DNA from: an uncultured Lachnospiraceae bacterium | GTDB taxonomy: Bacteria; Bacillota; Clostridia; Lachnospirales; Lachnospiraceae | Assembly: GCA_947179245.1 (NCBI GenBank) | Contig: CAMXBD010000016.1 | Location: 1 to 37,487 of the forward strand | Reading direction: 5' to 3' | DNA length: 37,487 nt | In this document: positions 26,659 to 35,757 of the stretch, in pieces | Layout: each line of letters opens with the position of its first letter | Numbering within the stretch: position 1 is the first letter of the stretch | The notes under the pieces: model-generated | What the model was told of the DNA's origin: nothing | Seen by the model: the letters and a program-made list of their open reading frames with translations, nothing else | Database searches by the model: none | Translations under genes and position numbers: made by a program

Positions 26659-28764
26659 TTATTTGGTCAGCAACATCATAATATCATTGCTTCTGGCAAC
26701 AAACTTTGTCATTGCCTCAGGTTCAAGCGGTGCCTGCTGTAACAGTGCCAGATCGTAGAGCTGCTCACAGATCATCTTCACATTCTCACCATCCTGATGT
26801 TCCAGCACATACTGCACTAACGGATGGTTTGCGTTCAGGATCAGTGTCTCACCTTCTTTGCCGAATGCTCCCATATCCATACCCGGCATGGAATACATTT
26901 TCATCATATCCTGCATTCTGCGTGTCTCTTCAGACAGCGTGATCATGGAAGAAATCTTCTTATTCTTCAGTTTCTCGATTTTAACCTTGATGGCATCTTT
27001 CTTGAGAACCTTCTTCATCAGCTTTGCAACTGCCTCGGCCTGCTCTTCCATCTCTTTCTCAGCCTTCTTGGAAGTCTTGGACTTAAACACGTCTGTCAGG
27101 TCGGCATCAATTCTCTGGAATTTAATGCCTTCGTTCTTTGCTTCCAGCTGGGATACAAAAGGCTGATCGATATTATGTGTCAGTACCACTGCATCCATCT
27201 TGGCAGCTTTGAACATATTGATATACTGGCTCTGCTGCTTCTCGTCCGTCACATAGTAAATGACTTTTTCTTTCTTCTCCTCTTCGGCGTTCTCATCCTC
27301 TGTGACAGCTTCTCCGTTCTCATCAACCACATCGGCTTCTACCTTGTCACCGTTTTCATCAACTACTTCTGCTTCTACCTTGCCGCCATTCTCGTCAACT
27401 GCATTCTCTCCCTCTTCTGCCTCATCAGGATCGATCTTATTGACTTCCAGACACTCCGGAAGGGTCATATATTCGCCGTCCAAGTTCTTAAAAAGAATAT
27501 AATCTGTCATTTTCTCGCAGAACTTATCGTCTTTTAAGCAGCCGAACTTGATGAAGGGACTGATATCATCCCAATATTTCTCATATTCCTCTTTCTCCGT
27601 CTTACACATGCCGGACAACTTATCTGCAACCTTCTTTGTGATATATTCGCTGATCTTTTTCACAAATCCGTCATTCTGCAATGCACTTCTGGATACGTTA
27701 AGCGGCAGATCAGGACAATCAATCACACCTTTTAACAGAAGCAGAAATTCCGGAATAACTTCTTTGATATTATCTGCAATAAATACCTGATTGTTATATA
27801 ACTTGATAGTTCCCTCGATGGACTCATATTCCATGTTGATCTTCGGGAAGTAGAGAATGCCCTTCATATTAAAAGGATAATCCATATTCAGATGAATCCA
27901 GAAGAGCGGTTCCTTATAATCCTGAAATACCTTGCGGTAAAACTCCAGATACTCCTCTTTCGTGCACTCATTCGGATGCTTTGTCCAAAGAGGCTGTGTC
28001 TCATTAAGCAGTTCGGGACGTTTCTTGATCTTTAACTTCTGCTCGTCCTCTTCCTTCTCTTTCTTAATTTCCTCGACAACCTCATCCGTATCCAGTTTCT
28101 CATCTTCTTTGATGATCTGTGTCTCTGTATTGTTCGCCTTGGAAAGATAAATCTCCGTAGGCATAAAAGAGCAGTATTTCTTGATAACTTCTTTTGCCTT
28201 ATATTCATTGCAGAACTCTAAGCAGTCCTCATTAATATGGAGAGTGATCTCTGTACCAACTTCTGTTCTTGTACCTTCCTCCATGTCAAATTCCGTACCG
28301 CCGTCACATTCCCAATGTACTGCCTGTGCACCGTTCTGATAGGACAAGGTATCAATATGCACCTCATCTGCTACCATAAACGCAGAGTAAAATCCCAGAC
28401 CAAAATGTCCGATGATCTGATCCTCGTTTGCCTTATCCTTATATTTCTCGATAAAGTCTGTCGCACCAGAAAAGGCGATCTGGTTAATGTACTCCTCCAC
28501 CTCTTCTGCCGTCATACCGATACCGTTATCGATGAACTTCAAAGTCTTCTCTTCCGGATTTACGATTACCTGTATCTTCGCCTTGTAGTCATCCGCCAAG
28601 GTATACTCACCCATCATATCCAGTTTCTTTAACTTCGTAATCGCATCACATCCGTTGGAGATCAGCTCACGGAAGAAAATGTCATGATCGGAATATAACC
28701 ATTTCTTGATAATCGGAAAAATATTATCGCTGTTGATTGATAAACTGCCATGTTTTGCTGCCAT
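26659..28764 (-). CDS. htpG: Molecular chaperone HtpG (Hsp90 family)
   Basis: NSDNIFPIIKKWLYSDHDIFFRELISNGCDAITKL, IGHFGLGFYSAFMVAD, DLPLNVSRSALQND. Start MAAKHGSL. Confidence 0.95.
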   Translation of the reverse strand: MAAKHGSLSINSDNIFPIIKKWLYSDHDIFFRELISNGCDAITKLKKLDMMGEYTLADDYKAKIQVIVNPEEKTLKFIDNGIGMTAEEVEEYINQIAFSGATDFIEKYKDKANEDQIIGHFGLGFYSAFMVADEVHIDTLSYQNGAQAVHWECDGGTEFDMEEGTRTEVGTEITLHINEDCLEFCNEYKAKEVIKKYCSFMPTEIYLSKANNTETQIIKEDEKLDTDEVVEEIKKEKEEDEQKLKIKKRPELLNETQPLWTKHPNECTKEEYLEFYRKVFQDYKEPLFWIHLNMDYPFNMKGILYFPKINMEYESIEGTIKLYNNQVFIADNIKEVIPEFLLLLKGVIDCPDLPLNVSRSALQNDGFVKKISEYITKKVADKLSGMCKTEKEEYEKYWDDISPFIKFGCLKDDKFCEKMTDYILFKNLDGEYMTLPECLEVNKIDPDEAEEGENAVDENGGKVEAEVVDENGDKVEADVVDENGEAVTEDENAEEEKKEKVIYYVTDEKQQSQYINMFKAAKMDAVVLTHNIDQPFVSQLEAKNEGIKFQRIDADLTDVFKSKTSKKAEKEMEEQAEAVAKLMKKVLKKDAIKVKIEKLKNKKISSMITLSEETRRMQDMMKMYSMPGMDMGAFGKEGETLILNANHPLVQYVLEHQDGENVKMICEQLYDLALLQQAPLEPEAMTKFVARSNDIMMLLTK

Positions 28765-28835
28765 TTTGTCACGTTCCTTTCTTTTATATCTGCCTATATG
28801 AATCCCTTCCACGCGGGATTTCCCATCTAGTGCAT

Positions 28836-28864
28836 AGTTTAATACGCCGAAAATAAGAAGTCAA
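28836..28864 (-). promoter_or_regulatory. Putative sigma-A promoter of htpG
   Basis: TTGACT (28859-28864) N17 TAAACT (28836-28841) on the minus strand. Confidence 0.7.
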
Positions 28865-28871
28865 GACAAAA

Positions 28872-28898
28872 TTAGCACTCAATTAGATTGAGTGCTAA
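28872..28898. promoter_or_regulatory. CIRCE operator (HrcA-binding site)
   Basis: TTAGCACTC-AATTAGATT-GAGTGCTAA matches the canonical CIRCE consensus with N9 spacer. Confidence 0.97.
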
Positions 28899-29019
28899 TA
28901 ATTTTTGTTTTCGCCCCATTTTATGCAGGTTTGCGCAATTCTAAACTTTTTCTAAACTGCTGTCCATATAATACATAAATAGTGATCCCGCCCTAAAAAC
29001 TTCCAAATCAGTTCCAAGG

Positions 29020-30087
29020 TCAGCTCCCGAAGTACTCCGTATATACATCGAAGAAATTCATGGTCTTCACCTCTTCATCATGTATGAATTCAACACTGTC
29101 CCACAATTCCTCATTCAGATTTCTGGTCAATGTCGCCACATAGGCATCATACTCCTGCCCAAACGCCTCTGCCCTTCTCTGGTCTACGATCTTGATCTTA
29201 TTAGCGTCTGTCTCATCTTTGTTGAAAGTATTAAGGCATTTGATGATATGATATCCGAATTCCGTCTCCACGATATCGCTGATCTCGTCCTTACCAAGAT
29301 TAAATGCAGCCGTCTCGAAAGCTTCCGCCATCTCTCCTTTGCCGAAAGAGTAAGTTGCCTTATCATCCTCACTGTAGCGCCGGATCAGCTCATCGAAATC
29401 TTCTCCTTCCTGTGCCAGCCCAAGCACTTCACACGCTTCCTCGTAAGCGTTCCTCTTTGCCTGCTCCGTGTATTCTATCTTCTTGCCGGTGCCATCCAGC
29501 GCGTATGTCTTAATCAGTATATGCTGTACTGTAATTGTCCGTGCCTCATCATCACTGATCTCAGGATTAATATCTTTGATCGTATACTGATACACCTTCT
29601 CCGCCAGCGCGAACTCTGTATACAATTCGCTGATTGTCTTCTCCGACACTCCCATACTCTCTATCTCCGTGTCATTGAGTGAACTGTAGTAGGTGTTTGC
29701 CGCATTTTCTACCTGCGCTTTCTCCTCGTCGCTAAGTTCTACTTCATACCGCTTTGCCATCAAATTCATGGTTTTGATGCGGGCAATCTGCGCCAGTGCA
29801 ATATCCTTTACATTCTGTTGAAGCGTCACACCGTCAACATTGGTTTCCCAGATTTCTGTGCCGTATACACTCTCATACCTGTTCTGGATATTCGTCAGAT
29901 ACACCATAATCTCAGGAAGTGAACAGGAACTTGTCTCGATCCGGAATACCTCGTCTTTATTAAATCCGGTAGTGAGTACCACTTTGGTGCCGACACTATC
30001 TTTGTTTCCGCATCCTGTCAGATTTACGGTCGCTATACACAATGCCAGCGCTATTCCGGCATATTTTTTCCATCTGTTTTTTATCAT
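29020..30087 (-). CDS. PrsA/PpiC-type peptidylprolyl isomerase lipoprotein
   Basis: Lipobox VNLTGCGN; parvulin motif VQHILIKTYAL...FDELIRRYSED...GKGEMAEAFETAAFNLGKDEISDIVETEFGYHIIKC. Confidence 0.88.
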   Translation of the reverse strand: MIKNRWKKYAGIALALCIATVNLTGCGNKDSVGTKVVLTTGFNKDEVFRIETSSCSLPEIMVYLTNIQNRYESVYGTEIWETNVDGVTLQQNVKDIALAQIARIKTMNLMAKRYEVELSDEEKAQVENAANTYYSSLNDTEIESMGVSEKTISELYTEFALAEKVYQYTIKDINPEISDDEARTITVQHILIKTYALDGTGKKIEYTEQAKRNAYEEACEVLGLAQEGEDFDELIRRYSEDDKATYSFGKGEMAEAFETAAFNLGKDEISDIVETEFGYHIIKCLNTFNKDETDANKIKIVDQRRAEAFGQEYDAYVATLTRNLNEELWDSVEFIHDEEVKTMNFFDVYTEYFGS

Positions 30088-30190
30088 ATATTCAGGTTCC
30101 TTCTACTTGCTCTTTCATATGCTGCCCCTGCCATGGCATATCAATTCATGTCCCACGCCACATAACAGCCCTTTTACAAATGGGCTGCTA

Positions 30191-30985
30191 TCATCTTATG
30201 ACGTTTCCCCATTTATCATACCACACTTCGCCGTTCGTCAGTACATAATCTTCACCCGTAAGAATCGCATGAATATAATCTGCTGCCGACGCCAGCTTTC
30301 TTTTAAACGCAACTCCGCCGCCGAATAGATGCACGCCATGAATATCAGACCCCGCACTTATAGGCAGACCATGCTTACGGGCATAGTCGATCGCCTTGTC
30401 ATCGAACAGCGGATTATTGTGTCCTCCGCTTTTGGAATTGGAATGAGTGGCATTGACCCCTTCCACACCGTCCACCCACTCAGGATACAAACGAACCTCC
30501 GGAATATAGGACTCCTCCCTGAAGGGATGGGCATGTATCACCATACCGCCCGCCTCATGCACAAGCCGATACTGCTCTTCCACATCTATCTTTAAAAGCT
30601 GCGGATGAGCTCTCATCCACGCAGGATCGATACCGTAAAGCAGAAACTCTGTCCCCTGATATCCGGCTTCATATCCGAAAAACACATCCAGCCCGATGCG
30701 GTCGCCCTCCTGCTTGGCATGTTCATACCCCAACGCAAAGGTATCCACCCATTCCTCCCACGGCAGTCCTCTGTCAACAGCAGTATTTCCGCCCCAGTTA
30801 TGGTCTGTCACAAAAATACCACTGTAACCGTATTCCTTGCACGCTCTCGCCATCTCTTCCCCAGAGTTCCTCGCACAGGCACTGGATTCCGAAGTATGCA
30901 GATGCGTCTCATATAAGTATGGATATTTTTCCCGCATTGATGTATTCATCTCTACTCCATTCCAAGAAAAAGGATTAAATTGCAT
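30191..30985 (-). CDS. PHP-domain metal-dependent hydrolase
   Basis: YETHLHTSESSAC, GIFVTDHNWGGN, HAHPFR, SAGSDIHG motifs. Confidence 0.85.
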   Translation of the reverse strand: MQFNPFSWNGVEMNTSMREKYPYLYETHLHTSESSACARNSGEEMARACKEYGYSGIFVTDHNWGGNTAVDRGLPWEEWVDTFALGYEHAKQEGDRIGLDVFFGYEAGYQGTEFLLYGIDPAWMRAHPQLLKIDVEEQYRLVHEAGGMVIHAHPFREESYIPEVRLYPEWVDGVEGVNATHSNSKSGGHNNPLFDDKAIDYARKHGLPISAGSDIHGVHLFGGGVAFKRKLASAADYIHAILTGEDYVLTNGEVWYDKWGNVIR

Positions 30986-31088
30986 GCCGAAAGCATCCCA
31001 ACCTAATCCCCTTGCTTCTTAATCTTTACACTGCTTTGTCTCTTATCATAAACAATATTTCATACTAATCATCCATTCTTACTCAACC

Positions 31089-31143
31089 TGCGAGTTTGAG
31101 CGCAAGCACAAACTTGCGATTGAAAAATCTTTGATTTTTCAAT
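31089..31143 (-). repeat. Tandem hairpins immediately downstream of ilvE
   Basis: ATTGAAAAATC ttt GATTTTTCAAT (11-bp perfect) and TGCGAGTTTG...CAAACTTGCG, with an alternative CGCAAG/CTTGCG pairing. Confidence 0.8.
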
Positions 31144-31146
31144 CTA

Positions 31147-32172
31147 TTATTTGATTACTTGGATCCATCCCTCAGGCGCTTCGATGCGTCCCATCTGAAT
31201 TCCTGTTAATGTATCATACAGCTTCTTGGTGATCGGTCCCATCTCACTCATACCGCTGGGTAACTCAATCTCCCTGCCATGATCTACAATCTTGCCCACC
31301 GGAGAGATCACTGCTGCCGTACCACACAGACCACACTCTGCAAAATCCTTCACTTCCTCAAACGCAACTTCTCTCTCTTCTACTTCCAGACCGAGATAAT
31401 CCTTGGCAACCACCATCAGCGAACGTCTCGTGATTGAAGGAAGGATGCTGCCGGATTTCGGTGTTACGACTTTATTATCTTTTGTCACAAACAGGAAGTT
31501 CGCACCGCCTGTCTCCTCTACATTTGTTCTGGTCGCAGCATCCAGATACATATTCTCGTCATAACCTTCCGCATGTGCTGTCATAATGGCATGCAGGCTC
31601 ATTGCATAGTTAAGACCGGCCTTAATATGACCTGTACCGTGCGGCGCCGCTCTGTCAAAATCACTCACTTTGATGGTCAAAGGCTTCACACCGCCTTTAA
31701 AGTAAGGACCTACCGGTGTGGTGAAAATCCTGAACTGATACTCGTCTGCAGGCTTCACACCGATCACGGATGAACTTCCGAACATATAAGGACGAATATA
31801 TAAAGTTGCCCCCGAACCATAAGGAGGTACATACGCTTCATTTGCAGCTACCGTGTCCACTACAGCCTGCACAAAACGCTCCTTAGGAAATACCGGCATC
31901 TCCAGCCTCTTACAGGAGTCTTCCATACGCTGTGCATTTAAGTCCGGCCGGAAAGTTACGATGCGTCCGTCTTCCGTAGTATACGCCTTCATACCCTCGA
32001 AACATGTCTGTGCGTACTGCAAAACGCCGGCACATTCATTAATCACAATATTGGCATCAGATATAAGCGCACCCTCGTCCCATGCTCCGTTCTTATAATT
32101 CGCAACAAATCTCTTATCCGTCTCCTGATAACTGAACCCGATATTTGCCCAGTCGATGTTCTTTTTTTCCAT
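31147..32172 (-). CDS. ilvE: Branched-chain amino acid aminotransferase
   Basis: YAQTCFEGMKAY, LYIRPYMFGSSSVIGV, EETGGANFLFV, ITRRSLMVVAKDYLG; start MEKKNIDW. Confidence 0.93.
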   Translation of the reverse strand: MEKKNIDWANIGFSYQETDKRFVANYKNGAWDEGALISDANIVINECAGVLQYAQTCFEGMKAYTTEDGRIVTFRPDLNAQRMEDSCKRLEMPVFPKERFVQAVVDTVAANEAYVPPYGSGATLYIRPYMFGSSSVIGVKPADEYQFRIFTTPVGPYFKGGVKPLTIKVSDFDRAAPHGTGHIKAGLNYAMSLHAIMTAHAEGYDENMYLDAATRTNVEETGGANFLFVTKDNKVVTPKSGSILPSITRRSLMVVAKDYLGLEVEEREVAFEEVKDFAECGLCGTAAVISPVGKIVDHGREIELPSGMSEMGPITKKLYDTLTGIQMGRIEAPEGWIQVIK

Positions 32173-32203
32173 CTTCTCCTCACTCCTTTTCTCAAAGTGC
32201 AAC

Positions 32204-32246
32204 TAATATTCTTTTCTAATATTATACCTTTATCCTCAAAAGTCAA
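32204..32246 (-). promoter_or_regulatory. Putative ilvE promoter with a 7-bp dyad over the -10 region
   Basis: Minus strand TTGACT-N16-TAATAT; TAATATT cttttct AATATTA dyad at 32204-32224. Confidence 0.5.
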
Positions 32247-32269
32247 GATGCGATTCCCGGCATGCAATC

Positions 32270-34255
32270 TTACAACACCGCATTGACCACATCCAGCGCA
32301 ACATCATAAGCATAATCCTTCACTGCCTTCTCACACAGACGAAGCATCTTCTTGTCTGACTCCGGACGATCATATTTCTTCAATTCCTCGATTTTCTCAT
32401 TGACACTGTCCCCGTCAAAATCATCCAGACGATCTGCAAGCTCCCTCAGAGCCTTCTTCCAATCATTCTCCGTGATTGTCAGATTTTCTTTTTCTTTCTC
32501 TCTTCCGCCTGCTTCCTCTGCATCCGCCTCTGCCTGTGCCTCGTTATCCAGATATACCTTTAAGCTGATACGCATGTTTTTCATCATATTAAAGAGAATC
32601 GGGGAACGGACTTCCACATCCTCCAAACGTCCCGCCTTGCTCATTTTCTCTAATTCAAACGCCTCATCTGCCAGACCATCAGCGCCGACATTGCGCGCAT
32701 TGCCCTTTAGGGAATGGACAATAATGGCATATCCCGGCATATCACCTTTTTTCAGGAAATCACGCAATGCCTCTTCCTTTTCCTTCAGGATCAGATGAAA
32801 ATCGTGGAGGACCTTACTGTAGAGCGCTTTATCGCCTCCCATATATTTGAGTCCGTTTCGGATATTAAAGCCCATCACATATAACTGGCTCTCTCTGATA
32901 TCTAACGCCAGTTCAGCCTCTTCTTTCGCGTAGTCTCTCTCCATATTCTGTGCCTGTGTCAGATAGACTACATTGTCCGGCAGATATTCGATCAGCATGT
33001 TCTCGAACTTATCCGCATCAATGGGCTTTGTCAGATAATCCTGAAATCCTTCATTGAGGTAAAACTCTCTGGCGCCCGCCACCGCATTTGCCGTCAATGC
33101 AATCACCGGAATGTCCGCTGAGGGATTACCCTCCAGTGCCTTGATCGCATGCAGTGTCTCTACACCGTCCATCACCGGCATCATATGATCCAGACAAATC
33201 AAATGATAAGTCTTACGTTTAATCAACTCCAGACACTCTTCACCGCTGCCCGCCACATCAATCTGCAGTCTGGTCTGCTTGAGCAGTCCCTGTGCCACAG
33301 CCAGATTCATGGCATTGTCATCAACGATCAATATTCTTCCCATGGGCGCAATAAATTTCTGCTTATAATTCTCGGTGCTGTGCAGGCTCTCATTATACTG
33401 TTTTTCAAAATCACCTAAAGGCGTATTGTCAATTACTTTCTGTACAATACTGAAAGAAAACTCGGATCCTTTACCATAGGTACTCTGCACTTCCAGTCTG
33501 CCGCCCATCATCTCAACCAATCTGTTAGTGATTGCAAGACCAAGCCCCGTCCTGTCTTTCTTACTTCTGACCGTGGTATCCATCCGTTGGAAAACACCAA
33601 ATAATTTCGGTATATCTGACTCCTTGATACCAATACCCGTATCTTTGACAGAAAGGTCCAGCTCTATCACATCCTCAGATATTTGTTTCCATCCAAGATG
33701 CAGCCGTATTTTACCCTTCTCCGTATATTTCATGGCATTGGATAACAGATTGGAAATGATCTGGCGGATATGAATCTCGTCTCCTGATAATTTATAAGGA
33801 ATATCCTTTGCAATATCCAGTTCAAGTTCCAGCTTCTTCTTGCGAAGCTGCATGGAAATACCGTTGATCAGATCATTCAGAAGAGAACTGATATCATATA
33901 TTCCCTCCATTAGATTCATCTGCCCGGCTTCTAACTTGGTGAAATCCAATATATCACTGACTAGTGTAAGCAGAATATTTCCCGCCTGTCTGATATCCAG
34001 TGCGTATTCTTTAATTGCCTCATCCTGACTCTCCCTGATAATCAACTCATTTAATCCAAGAATCGTGTTGATAGGCGTTCTCAGTTCGTGAGACATATTC
34101 GCCAAAAAAATATCTCTGGCGCTCTTCGCCTTCTCAGCGGCATTAATCGCCTCTTCCAGTTCCACGTTTTTCTGTTCAAGCTGCTCCTTCGCCTGAAGCA
34201 GTGTGGAGACCTGCTCCCCCTTGCTTGCTGCTGTCGCCTGTTCAGTCTGCCCCAT
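32270..34255 (-). CDS. Soluble hybrid histidine kinase (coiled coil-HisKA-HATPase-REC-Hpt), no sensor domain
   Basis: FLANMSHELRTPINTILGLNELI; RTGLGLAITNRLVEMMGG; ILIVDDNAMNLAVAQGLL...CLDHMMPVMDGVE; HSLKGNARNVGADGLADEA (Hpt). Confidence 0.92.
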   Translation of the reverse strand: MGQTEQATAASKGEQVSTLLQAKEQLEQKNVELEEAINAAEKAKSARDIFLANMSHELRTPINTILGLNELIIRESQDEAIKEYALDIRQAGNILLTLVSDILDFTKLEAGQMNLMEGIYDISSLLNDLINGISMQLRKKKLELELDIAKDIPYKLSGDEIHIRQIISNLLSNAMKYTEKGKIRLHLGWKQISEDVIELDLSVKDTGIGIKESDIPKLFGVFQRMDTTVRSKKDRTGLGLAITNRLVEMMGGRLEVQSTYGKGSEFSFSIVQKVIDNTPLGDFEKQYNESLHSTENYKQKFIAPMGRILIVDDNAMNLAVAQGLLKQTRLQIDVAGSGEECLELIKRKTYHLICLDHMMPVMDGVETLHAIKALEGNPSADIPVIALTANAVAGAREFYLNEGFQDYLTKPIDADKFENMLIEYLPDNVVYLTQAQNMERDYAKEEAELALDIRESQLYVMGFNIRNGLKYMGGDKALYSKVLHDFHLILKEKEEALRDFLKKGDMPGYAIIVHSLKGNARNVGADGLADEAFELEKMSKAGRLEDVEVRSPILFNMMKNMRISLKVYLDNEAQAEADAEEAGGREKEKENLTITENDWKKALRELADRLDDFDGDSVNEKIEELKKYDRPESDKKMLRLCEKAVKDYAYDVALDVVNAVL

Positions 34256-34286
34256 ACTTTTTCCCTTCCTTGTTTATAATCCCCTA

Positions 34287-34778
34287 TCATTTCCTGCGTT
34301 CATATTTCACAAATTCATATGCAATATCAAAATATGTTTGTTCCTCACTGTCCGCCGTAATCTCCCACTCTCCGGTCTCATCCAGATTCGGGAAATAGGC
34401 ATCCGCCTCATATGTGTGATCAATCTTCGTCACATGCGCCACGTCACAGTAGGGCAGCATCATACGGTAGACGCTCTCCCCTCCGATGATATAGACATCC
34501 TCACCCGGATAATCTTTAAGCTTTTCCAAAAGTTCCTCTTTGCTGTGTACGATGATCGCATCCTTCACCTGATAATCCGGGTTCGTGGACAAAATAATAT
34601 TGGTCCGGTTCTTTAAAGGCATCCCCTGTGGAAAAGTCTCAAGTGTTTTCCTCCCAAGTACCACTACTTTGCCCGTAGTTTCCTGCCGGAAAAATTTGTG
34701 ATCCGCCGGAATGCTGACGAGCAGACTGTTCTTACAGCCGATTGCCCAGTTATTATCTACTGCTACGATTAAATTCAT
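34287..34778 (-). CDS. folA: Dihydrofolate reductase
   Basis: MNLIVAVDNNWAIGCKNSLLVSIPADHKFF, VVLGRKTLETFP, VYIIGGESVYRMMLPYCD. Confidence 0.95.
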   Translation of the reverse strand: MNLIVAVDNNWAIGCKNSLLVSIPADHKFFRQETTGKVVVLGRKTLETFPQGMPLKNRTNIILSTNPDYQVKDAIIVHSKEELLEKLKDYPGEDVYIIGGESVYRMMLPYCDVAHVTKIDHTYEADAYFPNLDETGEWEITADSEEQTYFDIAYEFVKYERRK

Positions 34779-34811
34779 ATTTTCCTCCACGCGCTTACAT
34801 TATGTAAACCA

Positions 34812-35660
34812 TTACACTGCGATTGGTATATTCTCTATCTGCGGACCTGTAACATAATTCTCCACCTTCACATCATTTCTGGTAAATTCATAGAAGTCCT
34901 TGATCTCCGGGTTAAGCCAGAATGCCGGAGCATCATAAACCGGTCTTGCGATCAATTCCCGGATGATCGGAATATGTCTGTCGTAAATATGTGCATCCGC
35001 AATCACATGAACCAGCTCTCCCACTTCCATTCCACATACCTGAGCCAGCATATGTACCAGTACCGCATACTGCACCACATTCCAGTTGTTTGCGGCAAGC
35101 ACATCCTGCGAACGCTGGTTTAAGACTGCATTCAGCGTCAGCTTATCACGCCCTTTCTTCTGGGTCACATTGAAAGTCATGCTGTAGGCACAAGGATACA
35201 GATTCATCTCGTGAAGATCCTGATGCACATAAATATTTGTCATGATGCGGCGGCTGAAAGGATTGTTCTTCAAATCATAGATTACGCGGTCAACCTGATC
35301 CATCATCCCCTCCTTATACTGATGTTTCACTCCCATCTGATACCCGTACGCCTTACCGATGGAACCGTCCTCATCTGCCCACTCATCCCAAATATGGCTG
35401 TGCAGATCATTGACATTGTTGGATTTCTGCTGCCAGATCCACAACACCTCATCGGTCGCACTCTTTAATGCAGTCCTGCGGAGTGTCATAATCGGAAATT
35501 CCTGCGCCAGATCATATCTATTGACCACGCCAAACTTCTTCACCGTGTATGCCGATGTTCCGTCCGGCCAATGGGGTCTTACTTTCTCCCCCTCAGTGCT
35601 TGTCCCGTTCTCCAGAATATCCTTACACATATTTATAAAAATGTGATCCGCTGCGCTCAT
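34812..35660 (-). CDS. thyA: Thymidylate synthase
   Basis: FPIMTLRRTALKSATDEVLWIWQQKSN, SRRIMTNIYVHQDLHEMNLYPCAYSMTFNV, NQRSQDVLAANNWNVVQYAVL. Confidence 0.95.
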   Translation of the reverse strand: MSAADHIFINMCKDILENGTSTEGEKVRPHWPDGTSAYTVKKFGVVNRYDLAQEFPIMTLRRTALKSATDEVLWIWQQKSNNVNDLHSHIWDEWADEDGSIGKAYGYQMGVKHQYKEGMMDQVDRVIYDLKNNPFSRRIMTNIYVHQDLHEMNLYPCAYSMTFNVTQKKGRDKLTLNAVLNQRSQDVLAANNWNVVQYAVLVHMLAQVCGMEVGELVHVIADAHIYDRHIPIIRELIARPVYDAPAFWLNPEIKDFYEFTRNDVKVENYVTGPQIENIPIAV

Positions 35661-35702
35661 ACTTTATCCCATCCTCTTTCTTCTATACAAATTTATCTCA
35701 GA

Positions 35703-35757
35703 CAAGGAAGAATGCCCGCTGCAAACGGCATTCTTTTGGACATAACTTTATGTCCTA
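35703..35757 (-). repeat. Tandem hairpins at the MBL-thyA junction, the first overlapping the MBL stop codon
   Basis: GGACATAA ct TTATGTCC contains the TAA stop; followed (minus strand) by AAGAATGCC..GGCATTCTT. Confidence 0.8.

Noticed and set aside
26824-27537. 237-aa plus-strand ORF opposite htpG
   Set aside because: L/F/C/H-rich antisense translation of the acidic/lysine-rich HtpG coding strand.
30163-30186. AGCCC-loop-GGGCT hairpin after the PHP-domain gene
   Set aside because: Short stem, no T-tract and no link to the GCATTCTTCC family; too weak to call as terminator or element.
34256-34286. Possibility that the hybrid kinase is a 5'-truncated pseudogene
   Set aside because: A good RBS (AAGGAAGGG) precedes the ATG and the folA stop lies immediately upstream, so the short N-terminus looks genuine.
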